Assembly: GCA_036898135.1 (NCBI GenBank)
Contig: CM072511.1
Coordinates: forward strand, 43,678,515-43,742,514
Direction of reading: 5' to 3'
Source of the DNA: Oncomelania hupensis
Taxonomy: Eukaryota > Mollusca > Gastropoda > Littorinimorpha > Pomatiopsidae
DNA length: 64,000 bases
Made by a program: the position numbers and the translations under genes
Part shown: positions 12,058 through 40,770 of the stretch, piece after piece
How positions within the stretch are numbered: position 1 is the stretch's first letter
Layout: every line of letters begins with the position of its first letter
Notes under the pieces: generated by a model
What the model was told of the DNA's origin: nothing
The model's input: only the letters and a program-made list of their open reading frames with translations
Databases searched by the model: none

Positions 12058-14450
12058 CGAACGCTCGGACACGTCGTTTAGAGTCGAATTTCGCAAATAA
12101 TTATTGGACGCCAAAAAAGTATGAATATATAAACAAACAGTAATATAATAACGTTACATAGACCAAAATTTTAAAAGAAAATAATTCTAATTCACGTTAT
12201 ATAATTAGAGAGAGAGAGTGAGAGAGAGAAGGAGAATTAAGAGAGAAAAAAGAGAGAGAATAGTAATGGTGACAAAAAGAATTATTGCAATACTATTGCG
12301 ATGATGCATCTTCTGTTACGCTTGACTTGTCATGGGTCTTTTGGTACGCTAGGCCCACATCGACAGCGCATGATAGATCTACTGGTCTACACTCTTAGTG
12401 CACAGTTAGAGAAACCGACCCTAAGACTGTTTCTACAAGATCTGTTAACTACAAGTTCAAATTGGAAATAGCAAGCACTGTGTTTAAGGTGCAGGGAGGT
12501 TGCTGTGGCATTGTGACTTAAAATTTAAGAAGGATAATTTTGTTGAGATGTCCACCTTGTTGACGAAAGCTTTTCGTGTCTTCGCTGTTGCTGCATGGCT
12601 GACACGTAATGCCTACAGTATGCAGCTATTCCAAATAAAGGGCCTACTTTCAGCGTCTAGCTATGTTTTGTTGAACTTGGAGTAAACCGTCAGACCGACA
12701 GTTTTGCACATCATAGTCCAAGTGCTTCTTCACTATGGCTAGAAATAGGAAGGGTACATTCTCCGACTAACACAAAAGAGCAGCATGCTCCGAGTTCAAA
12801 AAGTTCAAGGATCGTGGTTATGATGATTCAAAGGATTAGGGGTATGATAACTCAAAGGATTAAGGTTCTGATTACTCAGAACCACACAGCCGGCTGTATC
12901 TTATGCGTATCGCCCGTTCATTTTCTTGACCTTTATTTGTGAGAGTCATAAACAAGTTAAATAGGGCAACGTTTTTTTTATCGTACGTTGGCACACAACG
13001 CGACACAAAAAGAACCGCCGAAGTAGGCCTATTAGAAATAATAACAAAAAAAGATCAAGGATTGTGTTATGGTATTTTTGTCTGTCGCTTTTGTGGATTA
13101 TTATTTGTTTTTTTCACTAGCAGCCAACGCTAAGGGGTGATGAACGGATACGTTTTTTTTGGTCCTGCATCGACACTCAAATAGGAAAAAGTTCTGTGTC
13201 CAGGGAGTTCAAGATTAAGGCAGGCTTTCGTTTTCACTGTTTAATTTTTATTATTTACGGGCTGTAAGTAATGAGCTCGCGCAAAGTTAGAGAGGACTAT
13301 TAATTTGTTTTCATACTAATGACAAATAAATGGATAAATACTCTAAAATAATGATAATGTCGTGTATTTATCCAGTTGCTTCTGTTTGATATGTAATCTG
13401 AATGCTAGCAGTGTTGTGTTCTATTTCTATTTATTTTTTCTCATGAGTCCACAAGCGTTAGCACGCACGGACCGCCCCTCGGTGAAGGGTTAAAATTTTG
13501 AAGAAGTTTGGATATAGTGGCCTCAGAACCATACGATCGGATCACAGGCGCATAACCAAAGGGAGACGCGTCACAGGCATAGGCGCTCGCGTGTCCTGAT
13601 ACAAGCGCCTGTGGATCGGATAGTGTCGTATATTGCAGATATTACATCATTCACCTTCTTTTTCACGCTCAGCAGTTCACTGCATGCATGAACGTGAGAA
13701 AATAGCCACAAGGGAAATTATTCGTTGACTGCTATAGCGAGTGGATGCAGGAGGGTCATGTTTTGTGTTATGAGTCGTCAAACACGTGTAGCCGGTAAAC
13801 ACTCTGCGCTCTTGTCACATTGGTAAATGCACTTCTATCGCACCTAGAACGAAAGAGAAGAGAACGCACTTAAAAAAAGGGGGGTTAGCCGTCGTCTTCC
13901 ATTACCATTTAAGCTCGTAAACACGGATGTATAGGGTTTGGGGTTGTAATCAAATGTGAAGATCAGTGTTGTTGGCATTGTTCTTATGTACGGAGCTTGG
14001 GCAATAGACTATATCAGAACCTACTAATTCACAGAACTTCTTGTTTTTTCATCTGTTCTGTTAGGTGTGATAGGCCTGCCTACTTACTTGCTCGACCGCT
14101 TCAGACCTGTAAGTTATATTCTTTGTTATTACTTTATTATACTTTGTACAGGACTATATTAATGCTATTGTATCGTATTTCATGTCAATGTTTATTATTG
14201 TCTTCTTTATTCTTGCGTTCAACTCTTACATTCTCTCCGAGCGACGTAGACTACATCGGTTATTTTGTGTCTAAATAATGATCATTGATTAATGTATTCA
14301 CTAATGAGGAACGACGACGTAATCTACAATGTTAATATAGAATTTTCAATTCAGTTTGATTGTTTTGTATTTTTTTACAACAAATTTTGTTGTTTTTAAA
14401 TCTCGTTGGACACTATACACAATTATCCTGTTGAATATTTCTGAGGACAA
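12058..14450. other. Intergenic, mostly unique
   Basis: Contains an imperfect GA-rich stretch (12208-12262). The small inverted pair AGGCGCTCGCGTGTCCTGAT / AAGCGCCT near 13580-13610 is of unknown meaning. Confidence 0.45.
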
Positions 14451-14459
14451 TAAAGCATT

Positions 14460-14743
14460 GGGATAGCGCAGTGGTTGGAGCACTCGCTACTGTGTCGCAA
14501 ATTAAGCACCGTCCAGTGCGGTTAGCACTTGGATGGGTGACCGCAAAACGTGAAGCGACAAATAACAACGCCCCCAGTTGACTCAACTGTGACTGAGTAC
14601 CTACTCTCTTAAGGGTGGGGAAGGTAAAGCAGCGAGGGAGGGAGATGGGCATCACCCTCATTACGCTGGCCCAAGATAAGTGTGATCTCCAACATCACGC
14701 TACCCTACAGCCACAAGGCTATGGGACTACCTTTACCTTTACC
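14460..14743 (+). mobile_element. 5S-rRNA-derived SINE with tRNA-like 5' head (TSD TAAAGCATT)
   Basis: It begins with a tRNA-like segment (GATAGCGCAGTGGTTGGAGC). It then carries the 5S internal promoter region (AATTAAGCACCGTCC, GGTTAGCACTTGGATGGGTG ACCGC), an unrelated body and a (CTTTAC)n tail. A 9-bp duplication at 14451-14459 and 14744-14752 bounds it. It resembles SINE3-type elements but with a composite head. Confidence 0.85.
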
Positions 14744-14762
14744 TAAAGCATTCTATATTCTT

Positions 14763-15590
14763 TAGAAATACTACAGCAAGCATAGTTTCATAATATTTCA
14801 TTATAATACGAAATATAATAGCGAATACAATTTCATAATATTTCATTATATTACGATCAATACTAGCAAGCACAATTTCGCAATATGTCATTATAATATA
14901 CGAACAATGCTAGCAAGGATAATGTCACAATATTTCATTATAATACGAGAAATACTACCAAGCACAATTTCACAATATTTTATTATAATACGAAAAATAC
15001 TACCAAGCACAATTTCACACTATTTCATTATAATACGATAAATACTACCAAGCGCAATTTCACATTATTTCATTATATTACAATCAGCACTAACAAGGAT
15101 CATGTCACAATATTTCATTATAATACGAGAAATACTACCAAGCACAATTTCACAATATGTCATTATAATACGAACAATACTACAAAGCACAATTTTACAT
15201 TATTTCATTTTAATATGAGAAATACTAACAAGCACAATTTCGCACTATTTCATTATAATACGACACATACTACCAGGCACAATTTCACACTATTTAATTA
15301 TAATGCGAGAAATACTACCAAGCACAATTTCACACTATTTGATTGTAAAACGACAAATAATACCAAGCACAATTTCACACTATTTCATTATAATACAAGA
15401 AATACTACCAAGCACAATTTAACAATATTTCATTATAATATAAGAAATTCTACTAGGCACAATTTCACAATAAATTTCATTATAATACGAGCATTACTAG
15501 AAAGCACAATTTCACAATAATTCATAAAACACAACATAAATCCAACAATACTAGCAGACAAAGTTTCACAATTTATTATTTCATATTGAC
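14763..15590. repeat. 45-bp minisatellite, ~17-18 units
   Basis: The unit contains AAGCACAATTTCACA, TATTTCATTATAATACGA and AATACTAC. Units near 15.2-15.4 kb are most alike and the edges are diverged. The unit length is a multiple of three, so long spurious open frames with a 15-residue period arise. Confidence 0.93.
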
Positions 15591-15633
15591 TACATACAGA
15601 TTTCATCAAAACTATTTCTAAAATGTTTTTTTT

Positions 15634-15703
15634 TTAGTTAGTCAATCATAATTTATAGGATCCAGCTCACTGCAAAAAGCCGAATCAGGACCACCTGCAA
15701 TGC
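15634..15703 (-). mobile_element. Element A third-subfamily 3' fragment
   Basis: The TTAGTTAGTCAATCAT tail and the AGGATCCAGCTCACTGCAAA terminus match the third subfamily's 3' end. Only about 70 bp remains, next to the 45-bp minisatellite. Confidence 0.65.
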
Positions 15704-15839
15704 ACATGCATGTGTTGTGTAAATTTTATTCTCAGTTTTATTTTCTATTTCCAAATGTAACAATGATTCCGCAACTTATGGCGTCATTTGTGCCATGTGC
15801 TTTATTTTGTAAAAAAAAAAAAGATATTGTTTGAGATAG

Positions 15840-15957
15840 TGTAGATGGTGGTGACCACGTTGTTGTTGATGTTGTTGTTGTTGATGATGATAATAATAAT
15901 GATAATGATGATGATGATGATGAATGATGAATCGTGATGATGATGATGATAATGATA

Positions 15958-15995
<38 letters not shown>

Positions 15996-16032
15996 GATGA
16001 AGAGGAGGATTACCATGATGATGAAGATTACT
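15840..16032. repeat. (GAT)n microsatellite with GTT start
   Basis: GTTGTTGATGTTG then long GATGAT runs and AATGAT interruptions. Confidence 0.97.
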
Positions 16033-16264
16033 AGTAAGTTGTCTTTTAAAGATAGCCTGCTCTTTCCAAGCCGGTTGTGTTTTTTGCATTTCCCGACTTA
16101 TCTGATTGTAGCCTAGTCACTATATCGCCCAAAAAATTAACAATTAAAAAAAAAGGAAAAAAAAATGCGTATTTTTCGGTTATGTGTGTGAAGGTCTGGA
16201 AATACATTTGAATGGCTTGCCATTTGGTTGTTGTTCAGGATACACACGCAGCATACGCGCCCGC

Positions 16265-16297
16265 ACATTCACACACACACACACACACACACACATT
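16265..16297. repeat. (CA)n microsatellite
   Basis: About 15 CA units beside CACACATTC sequence. Confidence 0.95.
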
Positions 16298-16394
16298 TTT
16301 GTAAAAACGACATTATGATGACTGTTGTGAAAAAAACAGGGTTTATTGTGACACACTTTTCATTTTCGTGACATTATTTTGACATTTTCAAATT

Positions 16395-16470
16395 TTTGAA
16401 CCTGTCCCTAACCCTAACCCTAACCCCTAACCCAAACCCTAACCCTAACCCTTACCCTAACCCTAAAACA
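16395..16470. repeat. Interstitial telomere-like (CCCTAA)n
   Basis: About ten imperfect CCCTAA units (CCCTAACCCTAACCCTAACC with CCCCTAA and CCCAAA variants). Too short and too deep in unique sequence to be a chromosome end. Confidence 0.85.
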
Positions 16471-16490
16471 GCTGTATCTATGCCGGAACT

Positions 16491-16510
16491 CTATTTTGAC
16501 GTCAAAATAG
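16491..16510. promoter_or_regulatory. Perfect 20-bp palindrome centred on a CRE-like TGACGTCA
   Basis: CTATTTTGACGTCAAAATAG is its own reverse complement and holds the consensus CREB/ATF site. No gene start is visible nearby, so any regulatory role is speculative. Confidence 0.35.
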
Positions 16511-16587
16511 GGCAGCCTTCCAAAAAAGTCAAAAGAAATCATGTGGAGTTCCACGAGTGTGTCACTGTAACGTCGTTTCTACATGCC

Positions 16588-16642
16588 CACCTACACACAC
16601 CCACCCACCCACACACACACCCACACACACACACACCTACAT
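16588..16642. repeat. (CA)n / (CCCA)n microsatellite
   Basis: CACACA and CCCACC variants; it creates spurious Thr/Pro/His open frames. Confidence 0.95.
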
Positions 16643-16794
16643 AGACATCTGTATTCATGGCATATTGGAGTTTAGGACGAAATGTAGTCATCAGAAAGCG
16701 TTTTTTTTTTAACAAAAAAGAGCGCATAATTAATCTAAAAATGAAAAAAAAAAGTAGATAAAAAAGTGGCTGTTTTCGTCAAAATGTTGACCTA

Positions 16795-16965
16795 ATACGG
16801 CTCCTAACGCTAACCCTTACCATAACCCTTTTACTTCGAATTTGTCTAGAAAACAGCCCGTCCCGGATAGAGCACTCCCATGTACATTAAACAGTCCTAA
16901 GCACTACAAGAGCACTCCAAGGTACTTAGAAAAAAGTGGGTCGCTAGCTAAATGACCCTTTTTTG
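16795..16965 (-). repeat. Palindrome-bearing repeat family, copy 1
   Basis: Contains CTAACCCTTACCATAACCC and CCGTCCCGGATAGAGCACTC. The latter, reversed, matches 35770-35885. Confidence 0.7.
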
Positions 16966-16989
16966 CATAAAAGGCAAGTTTAGCACCAC

Positions 16990-17166
16990 ATAACTCCATA
17001 AATACATGCCCACACACACACAAACACACACACACACACACATTCAAGAGAAACGCACAGACACATAGAAACACACACAATATACACGTACACACAATTC
17101 ACAATAAACCACAACACACACACACACACACCCACACACACACCCACACACACACACACACACAAA
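16990..17166. repeat. (CA)n compound microsatellite
   Basis: Long CA-rich block with AAACAC and CCCACA variants, next to a copy of the palindrome-bearing repeat family (16795-16965). Confidence 0.95.
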
Positions 17167-17466
17167 CATAGACACAGAGATAGTGACTCGAATTTACATT
17201 TACGGGTAGGTTACGTTACGAATCTACATACATGCATACATTACGTGCTTAAGACGTGTGTTTCCATATTTGAAAGTGCCTCACTTACAGTATGCCAGCA
17301 GCTGTGTCGTAACTTGGATAGTGTGGAATCCGAAGGTCAAATAAGCTTATCGCTAAACGGAGTGTCTGTGGCTAGTCAAGCTTACTCGTGTTTATGTAGG
17401 CGTATCTTTCCACAACCACTGGTACTCAAATTGTGCTTATCACAGATCGGCAATTAAAAAAAAATC

Positions 17467-17612
<146 letters not shown>

Positions 17613-17629
17613 CGCCGAATAATTTTATT

Positions 17630-18063
17630 TATTTATTTTATCGTTCTTATATAGCGCTTTTCCAGCTCAAGAGCTGCTCAAGGCGCTGGCCGATACAGGA
17701 TCTAACTCAAGCCGCCCGAGACGCCCACCCGCAGCCTTTGGGCGCATGGTCTGACGCCCGGACAACTGAGCACAATCCTGGGCAGCCAGGGATGGGGGGA
17801 GAAGGACCTAGATGCATGCTGGGTGTTTTCTTGTCACCGGCACTCACCCGTCTAGGACATGAGCGTCAGGATCTTTAAAGTCCGTTATGATGGACTGTAT
17901 GCGACACAGACTAGATCTCGGTTTATACTCTCATCCGAAGGAGTAGGAAAACAGGAGTAAAGTGTCTTTCCCAGGGACACAACACAATGGCCCGGCCAGG
18001 GCTCGAACCCGGGACCTTCCGATCCGCAAGCCGAAGCACTACCATTAGACCACAGTGCCTCCA
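17630..18063 (-). mobile_element. tRNA-derived SINE, ~430 bp family (copy 2)
   Basis: Nearly collinear with the 7.9-kb copy, with the tRNA head at 18000-18063 (B-box GGTTCGAGCCC). It starts with ATATAGCGCTTTTCCAGCTC next to the GATA microsatellite. Confidence 0.88.
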
Positions 18064-18119
18064 TGAGATACATTTACTTGGGTGCACGGAGCACAAACCA
18101 TACTGACAATACAGACCTT

Positions 18120-18375
18120 GTTTTTATAATCTATAATCCTTGTACAGCTCATGAGCGGCTCAAGGCGCTGGACGAAATAGGATGTAACGCCTGCCGCTCA
18201 AATCGCCAACGCTGCGCAAAATTGAACGACAGAAGGGGTGTGATACAGGACTTGGTGCAAGCTGAATGTTCTTTTGTTTCTGGCACTTACCCCTCGAGGA
18301 CATACAGTCAGGATCTTTAAAGTCCGAGCGAAATAATGCATGTGTGTATGCATAGACTACATCCCGCTATATAGG
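18120..18375 (-). mobile_element. Diverged partial copy of the ~430-bp SINE
   Basis: Shares GCGGCTCAAGGCGCTGG and TCAGGATCTTTAAAGTCCG with copy 2, lies directly beside it in the same orientation, and lacks the tRNA head. Confidence 0.75.
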
Positions 18376-18471
18376 TTACACATGTCCATTTGAAGTTGTC
18401 TACTAGATACTATTTATTTTGCTGCAAACGCTTGCGAACTTCGGCGTTCACTGTCCACTGAACTCTAACAA

Positions 18472-18628
18472 GGCCTGTCTTCATTGGAAGGTTCGTGGAG
18501 GTTCGCGAACCAATTTTTCGAGGTTCTCTGAGCCCTCAGATCGTGAATCTTTTTTTTTATTCGGGATCTGAAAACCTCGAAAATAAAGGTTCGTGAACCT
18601 CCACGAACATTCCAATTTTACCAAGGCC
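18472..18628. mobile_element. Foldback MITE-like element, copy 2 (157 bp)
   Basis: Shares GGCCTGTCT, GGAAGGTTCGTGGAGGTTCG and the inverted partner GTGAACCTCCACGAACATTC with the 2.8-kb copy. The centre is shorter and T-rich. Confidence 0.78.
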
Positions 18629-18639
18629 AATGCTCTGTG

Positions 18640-19899
18640 CTATTAACTTGGCATCGCACTTGCGTTTGCATATATTTTGCAAGCAGACGCACAGAACTGT
18701 TTATCATATAAAATAAAACCAACCAGAGGTAGTCATCTTACAGCATTTAGAGCGCGTTTCTCTCATAATCTGTACAATTACGCAATAAGCTACCTGCGTT
18801 TCGAAGCGTTTTGCCAACAATTGTTGTTGTTTTTTTAAAACACACTCGATCTGCTTCGATAACCCTCAATCCTGATCAATTTATCGTTCATTATACACCA
18901 TCATTGTACAAAAGACGTGACTTACTTAAAAGCCGTTTGAAGAGATAGAGGAGTTTGGTAGGGGTTGGGGGTGGGAAGGGAAGGTGAGAGTAGCGGGAGT
19001 GGGTGTGGCAGGACGCCAGAAGACAATCACACTGGATCATTACACTGCCACTCTTACAGAAGTCGCGGGTATATTTTACGGTAGGCAAAAGCTATACATT
19101 ACAATAAATTCTACTGTCCATTTCTCTATGAACGGTCAGTGGATCTTTTTGATGCGCTTCACTCAGCACATATATGCTGGAGAAAACAAGTTAACAGTGT
19201 CAAGAAAACGTCATGTCAGTATGTAGACTATTATTTATATAATTTTGTAAATACTAGACTTATAGGCTATGTTCTGTTGACTGACTCTGACGCTGTGTTG
19301 GGTTGCATGGATTGCCTGCTTCATAATAAGTTGAAACAGTTTGTACTCCTTAAAAAGCATGTTGACGCGGAATCTGAAATCTGTGTCCGTTACAAGGATG
19401 TTTGTCCACAATCAGCGTTAATCTTTGATGGTTTAAAATACTATTTTGCTCACGATCCAGAAAACTCTTTAAAGCTTTAAAATAATGGTTTACTGTAATT
19501 AATGAATTTGCTTTGTAGATATCTGGTATCTAGCTGGAACATTAATTTCACTTTCGATATCAGTGTTTTCATATGGTCTCACGCAGTAGGCCTATATTTC
19601 TGGTATCGTGCATGCTGCTTGTTTACCAGCTCTAGTGAGTGCACTACCTAGTTCAATGAATTACTAGTCACTATTCTTTTGCCTCGTTGTTTTATTTAAC
19701 GTGCAAATAGCCTATACATTTATATCTGAGGGGAAGAGGGAAGGGCGGTTTTTGTACATAATTATTGTTTACATAATTAACTTTGCATTAGTTTCTACAT
19801 TATTTTACTGACAATATTTTAATTCTGCAATAAAGAGGAGGCGGGTCTTGTCTTTTTAAATTTTTTTAATCTTATCATTGTATTAATTAATCATTGTTA
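18640..19899. other. Intergenic upstream of SLC23, nothing firmly recognised
   Basis: A 113-codon open frame (19139-19480) has balanced composition but no recognisable domain and no splice context; not called as a gene. Confidence 0.4.
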
Positions 19900-20207
19900 G
19901 ATATAACAAATTCTTAGTTACATTTTTAAATTTGTATGGTGAATTCTCAGATTTTATTATCCTATTTTTATCTAATATGCCATTTGTATTTTATAATTAA
20001 TACTTTTTATTATGCATGTGAATTGTATTGTATACGTTGTTGTTCTCTTGTATGCTTTTGCGAGTACGGTTGGTGTGAATGCTTGCAAACTTTGTGTTTT
20101 ATTGTTCATGTCTGTTCTGGTCGGTGTCCTATCTTACCTAATATATATCCTATGTTAAGAACGGTGAGCTCAGCCCTGAGCTGGGGTACCGCGCTATATA
20201 AGCCTAC

Positions 20208-20258
<51 letters not shown>
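19900..20258 (+). mobile_element. Probable LINE 3' UTR and tail
   Basis: A T-rich stretch ending GAGCTGGGGTACCGCGCTATATAAG and (TTA)n, the typical 3' terminus of CR1/L2-like elements. No RT coding remains. Confidence 0.5.
20205..20258. repeat. (TTA)n microsatellite
   Basis: Tail of the preceding LINE-like sequence and left flank of the tRNA-SINE. Confidence 0.97.
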
Positions 20259-20262
20259 AGGG

Positions 20263-20456
20263 GGCCGGGTAGCTCAGTTGGCAAGAGCGTCTTGCTAGTA
20301 ACCGAAAGGTCGCTGGTTCGAATCCCGGATTGGTCAACGTGTGATCATATTATTTTCCCCTTTACCAACAACTGGCCCGCTGGTGTCAGTATAAATCGGT
20401 CCAGTAGTCACCTATATGCGAAAGTGTCGTGTGACTATAATCTACATACAAACAAA

Positions 20457-20457
<1 letters not shown>
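20263..20457 (+). mobile_element. tRNA-derived SINE (~190 bp family), copy 1
   Basis: The tRNA head has A-box TAGCTCAGTTGGCAAGAGCG, anticodon-loop region CTTGCTAGTAACC and B-box GGTTCGAATCC. The body includes CCGCTGGTGTCAGTATAAAT, and the tail is an (ATT)n array. It sits between two TTA/ATT microsatellites. Confidence 0.88.

Positions 20458-20536
<79 letters not shown>
20458..20536. repeat. (ATT)n microsatellite
   Basis: About 26 units at the SINE 3' end. Confidence 0.98.
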
Positions 20537-20539
20537 GTC

Positions 20540-21772
20540 TGTATACTACGACGTTATTTAGTACTTCTCCTAGAAACAATATCGCCCACAGTCTGCGGAG
20601 ATTTACATGTTTCTGTGCCGATGTATATGTTCACAACTTGTAAATTTGCTTTCTGTACAAGGCAAGCTTGATCATTGTGTGCGCGCAGTTTCTGTTGAAA
20701 GCTATTATATACATACTCTTATATTTACAAGTTAACGGTTACAACTTTGGGGAATCTCCCACTAACGTCACTGCCTATGTTTGGAATCAGAAAAGGTGCC
20801 TGTCAGTAATTAGGTTTAGATCAAGTTTATATAATAATAGAAGTTCGGTAATTATTCGGCAGCCAACTGTTGCTATTATTTCGATTGCATACTGTTTCCA
20901 CAATATTGCAAAACAGCTACATGACATAATTGTATTGCCATCAGTGCAACTATTTTTAAGCTGGTGATTTTCAAAATGCTCATTTTTGTGTTGAAATGTG
21001 GCTTCGTCAATGATACCGAAGAATTACGAAACGCAATGAACAGAATAATGACTGCATTGTCTGAGGTTTATGCCGAGTTTGTATTACACTGTTGCACACA
21101 TTATAAAGCATGAACACATCAAAGAGTATGACAACGACAGTAATACCACATATTTGGAATCCTAGACGCGTTTTTACTGTATGATGTATATATATGAGCA
21201 TTCCAACAAGCATATAAGCAATCGAACCCCAATTTCATCAAACAATCCCATTGCAATTGATAGTTGATCTGAGCAATACATTTGATTTGACCAGACTATT
21301 ACTATTTGTGGTATTATATTATATCTAGGTTTATGTGGTTTCTGCCAAACGAATAAGGATGAAAGGAACCTTTTAAATGGTTACAGAGCTGTCACAGTGA
21401 GTGCTGTAAACAAAACCTGTTCCTTTTGAGAAAAACACTTTCAATGGGCTTAGTTTGAAAGGTCACATATCTGCACGTTTCGCGTGAACATGTACAGTAT
21501 TGAATATTCGTAACATGCTTTTAATACTAATATGCATGAACGATCTAATTGTATTTTCAGGCTGAAAACTGAGATTTCACACAGGCCTAACCTTCAGGTC
21601 ATCGTCTCCCTTTTGGTACCGTGAAATGCAGTAGACCAAGACAGGTATACCGACATTATATATATCGACACCGCACACAATTGCACAGTAAAGACAATCG
21701 AAGAAAGTGATATCAAAGACAGCAAATAGATCTTCAAGGGCTGGCGCCCACAAGACCATCACGATTCCTGAG
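20540..21772 (+). other. Probable SLC23 5' flank and 5' UTR
   Basis: No coding evidence. A possible acceptor (gtattttcag, ending 21560) could begin the exon carrying the start codon, which would put the promoter further upstream. Confidence 0.4.
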
Positions 21773-39196
<17,424 letters not shown>

Positions 39197-39524
39197 GTAA
39201 ACTTCTACGGAAAACCTCTAAACACGTGCACACCAATTTTGTTTCCTCCGTCAATTTTGGACATCTCCACAGGGCTTGGGAGACGCGTTGTGAGCACGGA
39301 CTCGCTGGGAATGGCGCTATGTATATCATCATCACCAACATCACCAACATCATCGTCATCATAATCATCAATATCGTCGATGTCATTATAATGTACAGGA
39401 ATCAATTACAAACTGAAGAGAACAATTGAATTGAACTAAAATGAGGTGTTGTTTTCCAGGCACAATTGTATGTGTATGGGCATGGGTGCTCGTTTCTATT
39501 TTGAAATTATTATTATTGTTGTTA
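39197..39524 (+). other. SLC23 3' UTR candidate
   Basis: Follows the stop codon directly. A usable AATAAA is only seen inside the downstream AAT-rich array (about 39610), so the polyadenylation site cannot be fixed. Confidence 0.45.
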
Positions 39525-39528
39525 TAAA

Positions 39529-39615
<87 letters not shown>

Positions 39616-39725
39616 TAATATTAATAATAAATTCTTCTTCTTCTTCTTCTTATTATTATTACTATTTTTATTATATTTATTACTACTACTACTACCACTA
39701 CTACTACCACTACTACTACTACTAC

Positions 39726-39783
<58 letters not shown>

Positions 39784-39784
39784 G
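39525..39784. repeat. (AAT)n (TTC)n (TTA)n (ACT)n (AAT)n compound microsatellite
   Basis: Lies just past the SLC23 stop, perhaps in the 3' UTR. Left flank of the TIR element. Confidence 0.97.
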
Positions 39785-39786
39785 TA

Positions 39787-40305
39787 AAACCTCCGTTTTA
39801 CGACCTTTAAATTGCCATTAAAACGAGGTCTTAAATTGGAGGGGTCTTAAAAAGGAGATAGGACATTTTCGAAAAAGACATTTAGAAAATTAATTAAGTA
39901 AAATAAATACATGTACGAAAGCGATTATTTCTGTTTGTTTGCATGATCCCTCCACCCGTGCATGTTCTCTTTGTATGTCACTTTGCGCACCAGACATGGT
40001 GTCGGCTAGATCTGACAGGGCAAATCTGGTCAGCTCCTTAGAGTATTTCAAGCTGTTTTAATGCATCGTCTGCTGTTAAAAGTTGTAAGCGAAACTGTTA
40101 TCTTCAAGCGCACACATATGGTATTGCTTTGGAATCTGAATTTTTCAGATGCTAGGTCGTAAAATTTAATTATTTGAAGGTCGCAAGTCGCGTTTTAGAG
40201 GTAGTCGCTTAAGAGAGGTCGATTATATAGTACAAAGCATCGGTGAATTTTTTTCCGGTCGTATGTTGGAGGAAGTCGTTTAGAGAGGGTCTCAAAACGG
40301 AGGTT

Positions 40306-40306
<1 letters not shown>
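39787..40306. mobile_element. MITE-like DNA element with TIRs AAACCTCCGTTTT, TA target, inserted in an AAT microsatellite
   Basis: About 520 bp with inverted ends AAACCTCCGTTTT / AAAACGGAGGTTT, each flanked by TA and then (AAT)n on both sides. Repeated AGGTCTTAAA / GAGGTCG motifs lie just inside the ends. TA duplication and CCTCCG ends suggest a Tc1/mariner/pogo-type relative. No transposase is visible. Confidence 0.75.
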
Positions 40307-40350
<44 letters not shown>

Positions 40351-40351
40351 T
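40305..40351. repeat. (AAT)n microsatellite
   Basis: Right flank of the TIR element; the same unit as its left flank. Confidence 0.97.
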
Positions 40352-40422
40352 CATTTTCAACCTCGGCTTGTTTCTAATTGTTTCAAAGACATATTTTGTG
40401 GGTACAATCGGCACAAAATTGA

Positions 40423-40532
<110 letters not shown>

Positions 40533-40699
40533 CAGCAATACTCTGTATTGTATTTGATTGTATGTCTATGTCTTTGTGTCTGTGTATGTATTATTTGTCT
40601 GACCATTTTTAGACATTTTTACTTTGTTTAATTGTACTGCATATGTGCACTCTTACTGTTGTGACTGCTAAACTGACTGTGTATGTTTTTTTTGTTAGA

Positions 40700-40770
40700 T
40701 GTATGTTAAATGGAGTACGCTGATTAAACGATCATTTGTGGTGCCCCAACGACCTTCGGGTTAGGGTTAG
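40700..40770 (+). mobile_element. Short LINE 3'-end scrap
   Basis: About 60 bp matches the LINE terminus (tggagtacgctgattaaacg, then gtggtgccccaacgaccttc). Its GGATA tail is replaced by gggttagggttagcg. Confidence 0.6.

Noticed and set aside
14490..14570. 5S rRNA gene
   Set aside because: Only the internal promoter region resembles 5S. It lies inside a TSD-bounded SINE with a tRNA-like head and a CTTTAC tail.
14763..15590. CRISPR-like regular repeats
   Set aside because: The units are contiguous 45-bp minisatellite repeats with no unique spacers, in an animal genome.
16395..16470. Chromosome-end telomere
   Set aside because: Only about ten imperfect CCCTAA units, embedded in unique sequence with genes further on.
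19139..19480. 113-codon open frame as a gene
   Set aside because: No recognisable domain, no supporting splice sites or neighbouring exons; a chance frame cannot be excluded.
20263..20340. Functional tRNA gene (also at 29.2, 42.2, 25.9, 18.0 and 8.2 kb)
   Set aside because: A and B boxes are present but acceptor stems do not pair and each continues into a SINE body shared with another copy.
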